Shown here piece after piece: positions 8,201 through 16,667 of a stretch of 64,000 bases of DNA. Position numbers and translations under genes: made by a program. Every line of letters begins with the position of its first letter. Positions within the stretch are counted from its first letter, which is position 1. The stretch comes from Bradyrhizobium diversitatis. Lineage in GTDB: Bacteria; Pseudomonadota; Alphaproteobacteria; Rhizobiales; Xanthobacteraceae. The DNA is taken from NCBI RefSeq assembly GCF_016031635.1, contig NZ_JACEGD010000008.1:1-64000 (forward strand), written 5' to 3'. The notes beneath the pieces are model-generated. The model searched no databases. It was given only the letters and a program-made list of their open reading frames with translations, and was not told the origin of the DNA.

Positions 8201-8626
8201 GCCGACCTGTTGATGACGGGGTCCACGGTGGACGGCAGCTTTGCGCAGGATTCGCTATCGGCGGATCAGGTCAAGGCTTTTGCCCGCTTCGCGGAAAGCG
8301 GACCGAGACCAACCATTTTCATTAATGCCTGCCAGACCGGGCGCTCGGGACGCGGTATCGGTGGAGGTGTCGCCGGCTTTGTCGATGCGTTCCTGCGGCC
8401 ATATTCCGAACTCGGCGCGGGCGCGCTGGTCGGAGCGCTCTGGTCGGTGGACGACAAGCTCGCCTACAGTTTTGCCGAGGCGTTCTATCGCTCGCTCAAC
8501 GACGGAAACGTGCTGGTGGAAGCCGTCCGAACGGCGCGCGAGGCAGCCAAAAGCCGGAGGGAACTGACTTGGCTGGCCTATTCCGTGTACGGCAATCCGT
8601 TTGCGCGCGTCGAAGGCGACGCTTAG
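5285..8626 (+). CDS. alpha/beta hydrolase (lipase-like) fused to a CHAT protease
   Basis: A 1113-residue, apparently cytoplasmic protein. Residues 1-200 are of unknown fold. Residues ~215-510 are a lipase-like hydrolase with oxyanion region LLMVHGTFSST (~218-228), nucleophile Ser296 in VVHSRGG, and acid and histidine candidates in LDNDLVVDTSS and VFHTTYF. An Ala/Pro-rich linker (~515-600) leads to a beta-rich region (~600-725) and a C-terminal CHAT domain with FIPWELLY, His962 in HFACHGE and Cys1016 in FINACQTGR. GGGGGAAGG precedes the ATG at 5285. It closes the operon, 85 bases after the membrane protein. Hydrolase modules attached to CHAT domains are known from conflict-system surveys, but I cannot name a characterised homologue. 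All catalytic residues of both enzymes appear intact. Confidence 0.85.
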   Translation: MAAIEIANGIVVQSPDDVEVRLVQGNASRRGLRRVSASQMRGADDLKRALSASDFTIVAEVEMAPTRPGTRALRRDAQTPTQIEVEVGPSERAMVLIEGAGGVYAWSYPQQVARPSRQRGGRQVLVFPLTAETSGTRGISTARGKRGPVLDWVSDKLIDPVRAYVLKFVARTAVDAATDYIEGDREEGIVMMTGLDPAAWTPSRSVRPRLPQGRPLKILLMVHGTFSSTAGGFAQLAGSASGKAFLSRANQHYDAVLGFDHKTLTATPGQNAAALIAALQELGIPERSSIDAVVHSRGGLVYRVVENRLAEQRPDIRLGKAIFVGCTNAGTHLAEPENWAAMIDLYTNGIMAGVRAVSYLAGGAVLSPIVAQGIKTVGRFVQAFSEVAIDEQRVPGLAAMRPTSDLVRELNGAAGPLDRLATYYAITSNFVAQVEPSKGVTREFAEFIADRVTNRLFQLDNDLVVDTSSMTSFGTRGSRLASDATFAFGNTDDVFHTTYFATDVVPLKLSEWLGVGAARLGEQFDLQRTGSRRATRRAASPSEHSLGAVLPSPHLESLEADSMSDTTTLRRVPTRAAPAAASPVPSQASVAAEMVPLAPSPDPRTAVCYFAAEIESHPPPRKPVPLFVTVSRERIQAAETQTSNASDTPVNIDASRAIVVEVIARRNCRVLGESSAEIDTPRERRAEALRFVVEGTAEGAADILVEARQGPRILASFTLAPVFVDADSKTLRRSQVGLAMAARPNEPAVLRIYEIVESGKVTLRFDLACVDPNIAVSESRTLPGGFSRDVYVAEIFKGIETSWLATNRLYDQFLLRLQANGIVMANELLPDKVREALWTHREAIRAIQVISEEPFIPWELLYINDRKSGQAGKGFLAEWGLVRWLHSTPWPGPKLAMRSDRVNYVIPAYLDPALRLEGAGAEREMLAKLFGKPREVPADSISVTGFLQHNARECDVLHFACHGEVAQRAVMTADLLMTGSTVDGSFAQDSLSADQVKAFARFAESGPRPTIFINACQTGRSGRGIGGGVAGFVDAFLRPYSELGAGALVGALWSVDDKLAYSFAEAFYRSLNDGNVLVEAVRTAREAAKSRRELTWLAYSVYGNPFARVEGDA

Positions 8627-8829
8627 ATCGAGCCGGGAGTAGTCGATCTAGCGGCCGGATGCCGGCCCGCCGTTCCAGGCCTCGTGAGGGCGGGTCCGAT
8701 CGGCTTACACGAGCCTGACATCGGGGCGCTCGGCTCACCGCGCATTTTTTCGCTGGCCCAGCCGTCCGGAATGCTGGAAAAGAGCGGCGAAGATTTCGGC
8801 GCGAGCCGTGCGGTGACACCGGAATATCG

Positions 8830-9504
8830 ATGCGCCTTCTGATCGTAGAGGACAATGCCGAGCTGTCGCGGCTCGTTGCTGGCGGGCTGGCCGCGGCCGG
8901 CTATGAGAGCGACATCGTCGGCAGCGCGGCCGAGGCGCGCGAGGCGGTGAGCAGCGTCAGCTATGCCGCGATGATCCTCGACCTCGGACTGCCCGACGAC
9001 GACGGCCTGTCGGTGCTGCGCGAGTTGCGCCGGCAGATGGAGCCGCTGCCGGTCCTGGTGCTGACAGCCCGCGGCGGCTTGCAGGACCGCGTGACCGGCC
9101 TGCGCAGCGGCGCCGACGACTATCTCGCAAAGCCGTTTGCGATGGAGGAGCTGGTGGCGCGGCTGGAGGCCATCCTGCGCCGGCCCGGCCAGCTGCTCGG
9201 CCGCTCGCTCAGCCTCGCCAACCTCGTCTATGACACCGAGAGCCGGCAGATCTTCATCGACGACCAGCCGCGCATCATCTCCGCGCGCGAGAGCTCGGTG
9301 CTCGAGATCCTGCTGCGCCGGCAGGGGCGGGTGGTGCCGAAGAAGAACGTCGAGGACCACATCTTTGGGCTCGAAGGCGAAGTCGCCTCCAATGCGGTAG
9401 AAGTTTATGTCTCGCGGCTGCGCAAGCAGCTGGCTGAACACGGCGCCAGGGTGGTGATCCATACCATCCGCGGCGTCGGCTACCTCATGACCGCGGAGAA
9501 ATAA
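8830..9504 (+). CDS. OmpR/PhoB-family response regulator
   Basis: A 224-residue two-domain regulator. The receiver domain (1-115) has the acidic pair at Glu7-Asp8, phospho-acceptor Asp51 in ILDLGLPDDDG, Thr79 and Lys101 in LAKPF. The winged-helix DNA-binding domain covers residues ~125-222, ending with EVYVSRLRKQL and IRGVGYLM. It is closest in style to the TctD/QseB subgroup. It overlaps nothing and is followed one base later by its histidine kinase. It converges with the TRAP permease genes and plausibly controls them or another carboxylate transporter; that link is inference from position only. Confidence 0.93.
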   Translation: MRLLIVEDNAELSRLVAGGLAAAGYESDIVGSAAEAREAVSSVSYAAMILDLGLPDDDGLSVLRELRRQMEPLPVLVLTARGGLQDRVTGLRSGADDYLAKPFAMEELVARLEAILRRPGQLLGRSLSLANLVYDTESRQIFIDDQPRIISARESSVLEILLRRQGRVVPKKNVEDHIFGLEGEVASNAVEVYVSRLRKQLAEHGARVVIHTIRGVGYLMTAEK

Positions 9505-9505
9505 C

Positions 9506-10855
9506 GTGCCCGCGGTGGGGCATGCCAGATCGCTCACGTTCAAATCGCTGATCTCGCGTATCGTGTTCCTGCACATCGTCGCGGTCGCGGTGGTCGCGAT
9601 CTTCCTGCCGCTGGTGCTGTTCTGGCTGCTCAATTCCGAGATCGCGCAGCTGCATCGCGATGCCATGCGCGCGCAGGCCGAGGTGCTGGCGGGGCACATC
9701 GTCACGCAGCCGGATGGCACGTTGAGCTTCAACCTCCCCGACAGCCTGAAGGGCCTCTATTCGGACGCTTACGGCCGATACCAGTTCGACATCCGCGATG
9801 CCGACGGCCGGCTGCTGTTCTCCTCGCACCGTCGCTCAGCCGCTGCGGCGCAATCACGCTTCTCCGAGACGATCTCCGGCGCAGGCGTCACCCGCGATAT
9901 TGCCGGCAAGACGGTCCGCATCCAGGTTGCCGAGGACCTCGCGCACCGCGACGTCATCACCGACGACATCGTCTCGAACTTCTTCCGGCGGGTGGGTTGG
10001 ATCACCATTCCGATCCTTCTGGTGCTGCTTGCCACCGACATCATCATCTTCCGCCGCGCGATTGCGCCGCTGTGGAGGGCCTCGGAGGAGGCCAGCAATA
10101 TCGGTCCGGCGCGTACCGATATCCGCCTGCCGACGGCGCAGATCCCGCGCGAGATCATGCCGCTGGTCACCGCCGTGAACCAGGCGCTCGATCGCCTCGA
10201 GGGCGGCTTTCGCGTGCAGCGGCAGTTCACAGCGGACGCCGCGCATCAGCTGCGCACGCCGCTCGCGATCCTGCGCACCCGGATCGAGACGCTCGACGAC
10301 CGCGCGGCACGGCAGGCGCTGCTTGCCGACATCGAGGCCATGAGCCGCCTCGTCGCCCAGTTGCTGGAGATCGCCGAGCTCGACACATTGGTGCTCGATC
10401 CCGGGGAGACCGCGGATTTGCGCGCGGTCTGCGCCGAGGTGGTCGGTTCGATCGCCCCGTTCGCGATCGCGCAGCACAAGGACATCGCTCTGAAGGGGAC
10501 CGACGCGCCGGTCAGGATCCACGGTAACTCAGAGATGCTTCAGCGTGCGATCTTCAACCTCGCCGAAAACGCCATCAAATTCACCGCGAAGGACACCTGC
10601 GTCGAGGTCGAGGTGCGCGACGACGGTTCGGTGCGCGTGCGCGATTGCGGCCCGGGCATCGCGGAAGCCGAGCGCGAGCTGATCTTCCAGCGCTTCTGGC
10701 GCGCCGACCGCAGGCGAAGCGACGGCGCAGGCCTGGGACTCTCGATCGTGCGCGCGGTGGCGGACGATCACGAGGCCACGGTTGCGGTGGCAAACCTCCC
10801 CGGCGGCGGCGCGGAGTTCACGCTGCGGTTTCGGCCGGCGGAGAGGGCGGCGTGA
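9506..10855 (+). CDS. sensor histidine kinase
   Basis: A 449-residue inner-membrane kinase paired with the regulator immediately upstream; its GTG start follows the regulator stop by one base. Membrane helix 1 is at ~24-46, a periplasmic sensor of ~120 residues follows, and helix 2 is at ~165-188 before a HAMP-like linker. The phospho-acceptor is His247 in ADAAHQLRTPL. The ATPase part has the N box (NLAENAIKF), DCGPGI and GAGLGLSIV. It resembles TctE-type sensors of organic acids. The signal is not visible from sequence. Confidence 0.92.
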   Translation: MPAVGHARSLTFKSLISRIVFLHIVAVAVVAIFLPLVLFWLLNSEIAQLHRDAMRAQAEVLAGHIVTQPDGTLSFNLPDSLKGLYSDAYGRYQFDIRDADGRLLFSSHRRSAAAAQSRFSETISGAGVTRDIAGKTVRIQVAEDLAHRDVITDDIVSNFFRRVGWITIPILLVLLATDIIIFRRAIAPLWRASEEASNIGPARTDIRLPTAQIPREIMPLVTAVNQALDRLEGGFRVQRQFTADAAHQLRTPLAILRTRIETLDDRAARQALLADIEAMSRLVAQLLEIAELDTLVLDPGETADLRAVCAEVVGSIAPFAIAQHKDIALKGTDAPVRIHGNSEMLQRAIFNLAENAIKFTAKDTCVEVEVRDDGSVRVRDCGPGIAEAERELIFQRFWRADRRRSDGAGLGLSIVRAVADDHEATVAVANLPGGGAEFTLRFRPAERAA

Positions 10856-10897
10856 TCATCCTCCAGGGGAGGGGAGGAGGCGGCCCGCCATCCTTTG

Positions 10898-12553
10898 CTA
10901 CTTCTGCGGCGGGCCGAGATCCAGCGGCGGCAGCTCGATTTGCGGTACCTCGATCTTGATCGTGTTGGGATCGATGTTCGACTGTACGCCCTTGTAGTGC
11001 ATCACCATCGCGGGGAAGGCGATGACGAGACCGACCATGATGATCTGGATGACGACGAATGGGACCGCGCCCCAATAGATCTGGCCCGTGGTGACAGGGT
11101 CCATCCGCTTGCCGGTGAGGCGATCGGTGTATCGCTCCTTCGGCGCGACCGATCGCAGATAGAACAGCGCGAAGCCGAACGGCGGATGCATGAACGAGGT
11201 TTGCATGTTGACGCCGAGAATGACGCCGAACCAGATCAGGTCGATGCCGAGGTGCTCGGCGGCAGGTCCGAGCAGCGGGATCACGATGAAGGCCAGCTCG
11301 AAGAAGTCGAGGAAGAAGGCCAGCACGAAGACAAGCGCGTTGACGAAGATCAGGAAGCCGACCTGGCCGCCGGGCAGGGAGGTCAAGAGATGCTCGACCC
11401 AGACGTGGCCGTTGACGCCGTAGAATGTCAGCGAGAACACGCGGGCGCCGACCAGGATGAACACGACGAACGCCGACAGCTTGGCGGTCGATTCCGTGGC
11501 TTGCCGGATCAGGTCCCAGCTCAGCCGCCGCTTCGCGGCGCCGAGGAGGAGGGCGCCGGCGGCACCCATCGCGCCGCCCTCGGTCGGAGTCGCGATACCG
11601 ATGAAGATCGTGCCCAGCACCAGGAAGATCAGGAACAGCGGCGGCACCATGACGAAGGTGGTCTGCTGCGCCATCTTCGAGAGGAAACGGAAACCGGTCA
11701 GCTTGTCGATCAGCCAGTTCACCACGGCGACAGCGAACGCGAAGACGATACCGTAGAACATGCTGAGCACGACGTAATCGGCGCCATGCGTCTCGGAATT
11801 GCGCATCATGAACCATCCGAACACGCAGCTCGCGAGGAACAGCATGCCGAGCGAGACCAGACCGCGGCCGCCGTCATCCTCGCGGAAGCCGATGGCCTCC
11901 TTCGGCAGGCCCGGCGCGGCCTTCGGGAAGATCATGCTGACCAGGAAGGCGTAGAGGGCGTAGAGGCCGGCGAGCACGAGGCCCGGAATGAAGGCGCCTT
12001 CGTACATGTCGCCGACCGACTTGCCGAGCTGGTCGGCCATGACGATCAGGACGAGCGAGGGCGGAATGATCTGGGCCAGCGTGCCGGATGCGGCGATGAC
12101 GCCGGATGCCACGCGGCGGTCGTAGCCGTAGCGCAGCATGATCGGCAGCGAGATCAGACCCATCGAGATCACGGACGCCGCGACTACGCCCGTCGTCGCC
12201 GCGAGCAGCGCGCCGACGAAGATCACCGCATAGGCAAGGCCGCCGCGGATGGTACCGAACAATTGGCCGATGGTGTCGAGCAGGTCCTCGGCCATGCCCG
12301 AGCGCTCCAGCACCAGTCCCATGAAGGTGAAGAACGGGATGGCGAGCAACGTATCGTTGTTCATCACGCCGTAGACCCGCTCCGGGAGGGCCTGGAGGAA
12401 GTCGGGATGGAACTGGCCGAGCTCGACGCCAATGACGGCGAAGAACAGGCCGACGGCGCCGAGCGAGAATGCCGCGGGATAGCCGAGCAGCAGCACGACG
12501 ACCAGCGACACGAACATGATGGGCGCCATATTGGCGATGATGAATGCGGTCAT
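10898..12553 (-). CDS. dctM: TRAP transporter large permease (DctM family, FcbT3-like size)
   Basis: A 551-residue membrane protein with about 13 hydrophobic segments and the DctM signatures IPFFTFMGLVLERSGMAEDL and PPSLVLIVMADQLGKSVGD. It is longer than the usual ~430 residues; this length and the IELPPLDLG tail fit the COG4664 (mannitol/chloroaromatic) branch. It carries the ion-driven transport of a solute delivered by a periplasmic binding protein. The small subunit gene ends 26 bases upstream. No binding protein gene is present, so the substrate cannot be inferred. A decayed paralogue of its C-terminus lies at 1795-1932. Confidence 0.92.
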   Translation of the reverse strand: MTAFIIANMAPIMFVSLVVVLLLGYPAAFSLGAVGLFFAVIGVELGQFHPDFLQALPERVYGVMNNDTLLAIPFFTFMGLVLERSGMAEDLLDTIGQLFGTIRGGLAYAVIFVGALLAATTGVVAASVISMGLISLPIMLRYGYDRRVASGVIAASGTLAQIIPPSLVLIVMADQLGKSVGDMYEGAFIPGLVLAGLYALYAFLVSMIFPKAAPGLPKEAIGFREDDGGRGLVSLGMLFLASCVFGWFMMRNSETHGADYVVLSMFYGIVFAFAVAVVNWLIDKLTGFRFLSKMAQQTTFVMVPPLFLIFLVLGTIFIGIATPTEGGAMGAAGALLLGAAKRRLSWDLIRQATESTAKLSAFVVFILVGARVFSLTFYGVNGHVWVEHLLTSLPGGQVGFLIFVNALVFVLAFFLDFFELAFIVIPLLGPAAEHLGIDLIWFGVILGVNMQTSFMHPPFGFALFYLRSVAPKERYTDRLTGKRMDPVTTGQIYWGAVPFVVIQIIMVGLVIAFPAMVMHYKGVQSNIDPNTIKIEVPQIELPPLDLGPPQK

Positions 12554-12579
12554 GATTTCCCCTAAACCGTCGCCAACCG

Positions 12580-13185
12580 CTACTTCTTCTCGATCGCTTC
12601 GACGAGATGCTCGACTTCCGCCTCGAGCGCCGACACCTGGGATTCATGCGGATCGGGGATCAGCCCGCGCATGACCGCAATTCGCTTGATCAGTTCGGAG
12701 ATGCCTTGGACGAGGAGGAAAGCGAACCCGATCATGATCAGGGATTTGGTCGGCCATTGCGGCAGCCCGCCGGCATTGCCGGACTGCTCGCTGATGTGGA
12801 AGGAGCGCTGGAAGAACGGCACTCCGGTGATGATCATCACGATGCACAGCGGAATGAGGAAGAACAGGTGACCGACCACGTCGATCACGTTGCGAGCCTT
12901 CTTCGGCAGCGCGTTGTTCACGATGTCGATGCGAATGTGCTCGTTGTCGAGCAGCGTCCAGGGCGAGCAGAGCAGGAAGACGATGCTGAACAGCACCCAT
13001 TGCAGCTCGAGCCATGAATTCGAGGACGTATCGAACGTCTTGCGGATGATTGCATTGACCGCCGAGATGATCACGGCGAGCACGATCAGCCACGCGAGAC
13101 GTTTGCCCGTCCAGCGTGTGAACGCGTCGATCCCCTGGCTCAACTTAAGGAGCGCTTGCAACGATAGGTCCTCCCCCGATTTCAC
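12580..13185 (-). CDS. dctQ: TRAP transporter small permease (DctQ family)
   Basis: A 201-residue membrane protein with four hydrophobic segments (~29-47, ~60-80, ~101-122 and ~148-168) and the DctQ hallmark ELQWVLFSIVFLLCSPWTL followed by HIRIDIVNN. A charged, probably coiled-coil tail ends the protein (EVEHLVEAIEKK). It is the partner of the large permease directly downstream, forming the membrane half of a TRAP system. AGGAGGAC lies upstream of the start on the minus strand. The SBP must be encoded elsewhere. Confidence 0.9.
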   Translation of the reverse strand: MKSGEDLSLQALLKLSQGIDAFTRWTGKRLAWLIVLAVIISAVNAIIRKTFDTSSNSWLELQWVLFSIVFLLCSPWTLLDNEHIRIDIVNNALPKKARNVIDVVGHLFFLIPLCIVMIITGVPFFQRSFHISEQSGNAGGLPQWPTKSLIMIGFAFLLVQGISELIKRIAVMRGLIPDPHESQVSALEAEVEHLVEAIEKK

Positions 13186-13332
13186 CCCAGCCGTCTTGAT
13201 TACGCCGACGCGGCGCGCGGCTTGTCTCGCCGCAACGGCTTGAGGCAGCAGGCACCAAACCAGCGGGCGTGCCGGCAGTCAATTGGAAGTTTGTTGGTAG
13301 TTAAGGGGAATAAGGCCCGTAATCCGACGGTA

Positions 13333-14367
13333 TCAGCCGCCGGTGACGCTCATGTGCCTGGACACGCTGGGGCGGTCGTGGCGGCGGTCGATGATGAAAT
13401 CGTGCCCCTTGGGCTTCAGCCCGATGGCGCGGTCGATCGCATCCGCAAGCAGCAGGTCATCGCTCGATGCACGCAGAGGTTTGCGCAGATCGGAGGCGTC
13501 CTCGTGGCCGAGGCAGGTGTGCAGCGTCCCCGTGCAGGTGATGCGCACCCGGTTGCAGGATTCGCAGAAATTATGGGTCATCGGCGTGATGAAGCCGAGC
13601 TTGCCGCCGGTTTCCGCGACGCTGACATAGCGGGCCGGACCGCCGGTGCTCTCTAGCAGATCCGTCAGCGTGAATTGCTGGGCGAGGCGCGCGCGCACCA
13701 GCGATAGCGGCAGATACTGGTCGATCCGTCCCGATCCGATCTCGCCCATCGGCATGACCTCGATCAGCGTCAGGCCCATGCCCTTGCCGTGGGCCCAGCG
13801 CATCAGTTCGGGCAGTTCGTCCTCGTTGAGGTTCTTCAGGGCGACGGCGTTGATCTTCACCGCAAGCCCTGCGGCGCGCGCGGCCTCGATCCCCTCGAGC
13901 ACCTTGTCGATCTCGCCCCAGCGCGTGATCTCGCGAAACTTCCTGGGGTCGAGCGTGTCGAGGGAGACGTTGATGCGGCGGACGCCGCAATCGGCGAGCT
14001 CGCGCGCGTGCTTTGCAAGCTGGGTGCCGTTGGTGGTCAGCGTCAGTTCGTTCAGTGCGCCGGTCGAAAGATGCCGCGATAGCGAGCGCACCAGCGTCAT
14101 CACGTTGCGGCGGACCAGCGGCTCGCCGCCGGTGAGCCGCAGCTTCTTCACACCCTTGGCGATGAAGGCCGTGCAGAGCCGGTCGAGTTCCTCCAGCGTC
14201 AGGAGGTCCGCCTTGGGCAGGAACGTCATGTCTTCCGACATGCAGTAGAAGCAGCGCAGATCGCAGCGGTCGGTGACCGAGACACGCAGATAGCTGATGG
14301 TCCGCCCGAACGGATCGGTCATCGCGCCCGACAGCGCGGCACGGGGGCTCGCAGAAAGTCCGTTCAT
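13333..14367 (-). CDS. moaA: GTP 3',8-cyclase MoaA
   Basis: A 344-residue radical SAM enzyme that starts molybdenum cofactor synthesis by converting GTP to 3',8-cyclo-7,8-dihydro-GTP. The SAM-binding 4Fe-4S motif is Cys35-x3-Cys39-x2-Cys42 (CDLRCFYC). The second cluster is bound by the C-terminal [13 protein letters not shown] set, and the protein ends in the conserved Gly-Gly needed for activity. An internal ATG at 14322 is an alternative start, but it has no ribosome site, whereas AAGG precedes 14367. It stands alone; no other moa gene is in the window. Confidence 0.97.
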   Translation of the reverse strand: MNGLSASPRAALSGAMTDPFGRTISYLRVSVTDRCDLRCFYCMSEDMTFLPKADLLTLEELDRLCTAFIAKGVKKLRLTGGEPLVRRNVMTLVRSLSRHLSTGALNELTLTTNGTQLAKHARELADCGVRRINVSLDTLDPRKFREITRWGEIDKVLEGIEAARAAGLAVKINAVALKNLNEDELPELMRWAHGKGMGLTLIEVMPMGEIGSGRIDQYLPLSLVRARLAQQFTLTDLLESTGGPARYVSVAETGGKLGFITPMTHNFCESCNRVRITCTGTLHTCLGHEDASDLRKPLRASSDDLLLADAIDRAIGLKPKGHDFIIDRRHDRPSVSRHMSVTGG

Positions 14368-14475
14368 ACCAAATGCCTTGTCACTTACGGCGACGGGCGC
14401 ACCTTTGCTTCAGCGGTGCCGAGAAAGCAATCTAAGCATCGGACGCGGCTAGGACAATCCGGTGGTATAGGCAGA

Positions 14476-14946
14476 TCAGCGCTTGTCCGCATTCGGATCG
14501 GGGAACGGCGAGGCCGCTGCGGGCGCTGCATCGGCCGGTGCTGCGGCAGGCGCGGCTGGTTTGGGCTTTTTCGGCCGGTGCGGCTTGCGGACCGGTTTCG
14601 GCGGCACCGCCGGCTGGAGTTCCGCAAACACCGGATTCGGATCGGTGGTGACGGAGGCGGGTGTGGTGAAGTCGCCGGGATTCTTGACCAAGTTCACCGG
14701 GACGCTCGCCGGCTGGTATTTGGGCAGGGCGAAAGCGACCGTGAAAGGCGCATCGGGCGCGGGAACCGAGACCGAGCAGGGGGTTTTGCAGCCCTGACCG
14801 AGTGAGGTGGTGGCGTCAGCACCGGCCGGATTGGATTCGAGCCTGACCAGGACGGTCGGCGGTGCTGATCTGAACATGTCCCAGGACATCGAGGAGCAGC
14901 CACCCAGGCTCGCCCCTGCTAACGCAATCGCGATGACACGACGCAT
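14476..14946 (-). CDS. PEGA-like lipoprotein
   Basis: About 156 residues starting at the ATG at 14946 (a longer reading from 14979 lacks a signal at the right distance). The N-terminus MRRVIAIALAGASLGGC is a lipoprotein signal with the lipobox LGGC. After it comes a beta-strand segment, VLVRLESNPAGADATTS then GCKTPCSVSVPAPDAPFTVA, matching the pattern of PEGA surface domains. The C-terminal third is Pro/Ala/Lys rich (KPHRPKKPKPAAPA), probably spanning toward the peptidoglycan. The exact role is unknown. Confidence 0.8.
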   Translation of the reverse strand: MRRVIAIALAGASLGGCSSMSWDMFRSAPPTVLVRLESNPAGADATTSLGQGCKTPCSVSVPAPDAPFTVAFALPKYQPASVPVNLVKNPGDFTTPASVTTDPNPVFAELQPAVPPKPVRKPHRPKKPKPAAPAAAPADAAPAAASPFPDPNADKR

Positions 14947-15084
14947 GAACCATCCACTTCTATTGCGACAAACCGCCACATCCCCGGGGCGACCTTAGGA
15001 GTGTCGTTTGGGGCAGGCAATTGGCGCGCTGTGCATAGGTAGTTGATGGTTAACGCAGGGCGTCGCGAGAATAATCTAGTTGTA

Positions 15085-15792
15085 TCAGCCGGTTGCGACG
15101 GGTGAAGCCGTCATCAGGCTGATGGCGGCCGCCGGCAGATCGCGCATGTGATGGATCAGCCGGTCCGGCTTCAATTCGGCGATCGGCACGTCGGTGTAGC
15201 CGAAGCTGACCCCGATCACGGGCACTCCGGCGCGCCGGGCGACCCCGACGTCGGTGCCGGCATCGCCGACCATGATGCTGGCCTTCACGTCTCCGCCGGC
15301 CCGGGCCACGGTCTCGCGGAAAATGATCGGATCGGGCTTCTGGACACCAAAAGTGTCCGCCCCGCAGATCGCCGCAAAACGGCGGCTGAGGTCGAGCTGG
15401 TCGAGCAGCCGCTTCGACAGCCATTCCAGCTTGTTGGTGCAGACCGCGAGGCGATGGCCTCGTGCCGCGAACTGGTCGAGTGCGGCCTCGAGCCCCTCAA
15501 AGGGGCGGGATTCGACCGCGATATGGTCGGCGTAATAGGCAATGAAATCCGCGGTCATCCGGTCCATGTCTTTGGGGGTGACGGTGCGGCCCTCGGCCTC
15601 CAGCCCGCGCTCGATCAGCTTGCGGGCGCCGGCGCCGATCATGTTGCGGGCGGAGGCCATCGGCACGGGCGGCAGGCCTTCGCGGTCGAGCACGTAGTTC
15701 AGCGCGGTGATCAGGTCGGGCGCCGTATCCACAAGCGTGCCGTCGAGATCGAAGACGATGGTGTGAGGGCAAGTCTCTTTGAAGGAGGTCAT
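15085..15792 (-). CDS. gph: phosphoglycolate phosphatase (HAD family)
   Basis: A 235-residue HAD hydrolase that removes phosphate from 2-phosphoglycolate, a product of DNA repair and of RubisCO oxygenation. Motif I is [10 protein letters not shown] near residue 15, motif II is AVCTNK, and motifs III/IV are KPDP and MVGDAGTDV. The start at 15792 is supported by AAGGAGG on the minus strand; the longer reading to 15945 adds an unconserved extension overlapping the rpiA promoter region. It is transcribed divergently from rpiA. Confidence 0.88.
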   Translation of the reverse strand: MTSFKETCPHTIVFDLDGTLVDTAPDLITALNYVLDREGLPPVPMASARNMIGAGARKLIERGLEAEGRTVTPKDMDRMTADFIAYYADHIAVESRPFEGLEAALDQFAARGHRLAVCTNKLEWLSKRLLDQLDLSRRFAAICGADTFGVQKPDPIIFRETVARAGGDVKASIMVGDAGTDVGVARRAGVPVIGVSFGYTDVPIAELKPDRLIHHMRDLPAAAISLMTASPVATG

Positions 15793-15947
15793 GGTCCAAG
15801 CGCTACCGGCCCGGTCGCATCCGCGCAAGGGGCGGGCCCATAAGATCACCTTATAGGCCTGTTCCCGCGAGGAAAACGAGGCTACATAGGCCGCCGAAAG
15901 CGGCCGCGATCGGCGGCTCATCCTCCGAATCCAGGGCGGGCGCACAC

Positions 15948-16667
15948 GTGAACATGGACCAGTTGAAGCGGCAGGCTGCTGCGCGCGCCCTCGAGGAGGT
16001 GCGCGACGGCATGCAGCTCGGGCTCGGCACCGGCTCGACGGCCAAACATTTCGTCGAGCTGCTCGGCGAGCGCGTCGCCGCCGGGCTCAAGGTGATCGGC
16101 GTACCGACCTCCGAAGCCACGCGCGCTGATGCGGAACGTTGCGGCGTGCCGCTGACGACATTGGATGAGATCGACCATCTCGACATCACCGTTGACGGCG
16201 CCGACGAGATCGATCCCGACCTCAATCTGATCAAGGGCGGCGGCGGTGCGCTGCTGCGCGAGAAGATCGTGGCGGCCGCCTCGGATCGCATGATCGTGAT
16301 TGCGGACGACACCAAATGGGTGCCGACGCTCGGCAAGTTTCCGCTGCCGGTCGAGGTTATCCCGTTCGGGCTCGGAGCGACGCGCCGCGCGATCGAAAAG
16401 GCATTTGCCGAATGCGGCGTTTCCGGGCAAATGGCGGTCCGCAAGGACAAGGGCGGCCACGTTTTCGTCACCGATGGCGGCCACTGGATCGTCGATGCCC
16501 AGCTCGGACGTATTGTGAATCCCCCCGGTCTCGCCAAGGCGTTGAGCGCCATCCCCGGGGTGGTCGAGCATGGTTTGTTCATCGGCTTGGCCAGCTCGGC
16601 CGTTCTGGCGGGCGGCGAAGGAATTCGCGTGATTGAACGGCGCAAGCCGAAAGGAGACCAGGAATGA
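15948..16667 (+). CDS. rpiA: ribose-5-phosphate isomerase A
   Basis: A 239-residue enzyme interconverting ribose 5-phosphate and ribulose 5-phosphate in the pentose phosphate pathway and, in autotrophs, the Calvin cycle. The family blocks [39 protein letters not shown] and IADDTKWV are complete. A GTG at 15948 or the ATG at 15954 can start it. The stop overlaps the next gene's start as ATGA, so the two are probably translationally coupled. Confidence 0.97.
   Translation: MNMDQLKRQAAARALEEVRDGMQLGLGTGSTAKHFVELLGERVAAGLKVIGVPTSEATRADAERCGVPLTTLDEIDHLDITVDGADEIDPDLNLIKGGGGALLREKIVAAASDRMIVIADDTKWVPTLGKFPLPVEVIPFGLGATRRAIEKAFAECGVSGQMAVRKDKGGHVFVTDGGHWIVDAQLGRIVNPPGLAKALSAIPGVVEHGLFIGLASSAVLAGGEGIRVIERRKPKGDQE

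Noticed and set aside
2340..8626. CHAT operon as a gasdermin or type III-E CRISPR system
   Set aside because: The membrane protein is strongly polytopic rather than gasdermin-like, and no repeat array or Cas gene is present in the window.
8688..8842. Protein-like plus frame (GPIGLHEPDIGALGSPRIF) before the response regulator
   Set aside because: No start codon, no family match known to me, and it overlaps the start of the regulator; may be a remnant but the evidence is too thin.
10895..12565. 556-codon plus-strand ORF opposite dctM
   Set aside because: Highly charged Asp/Glu/Arg/His composition typical of the reverse of a membrane protein gene.
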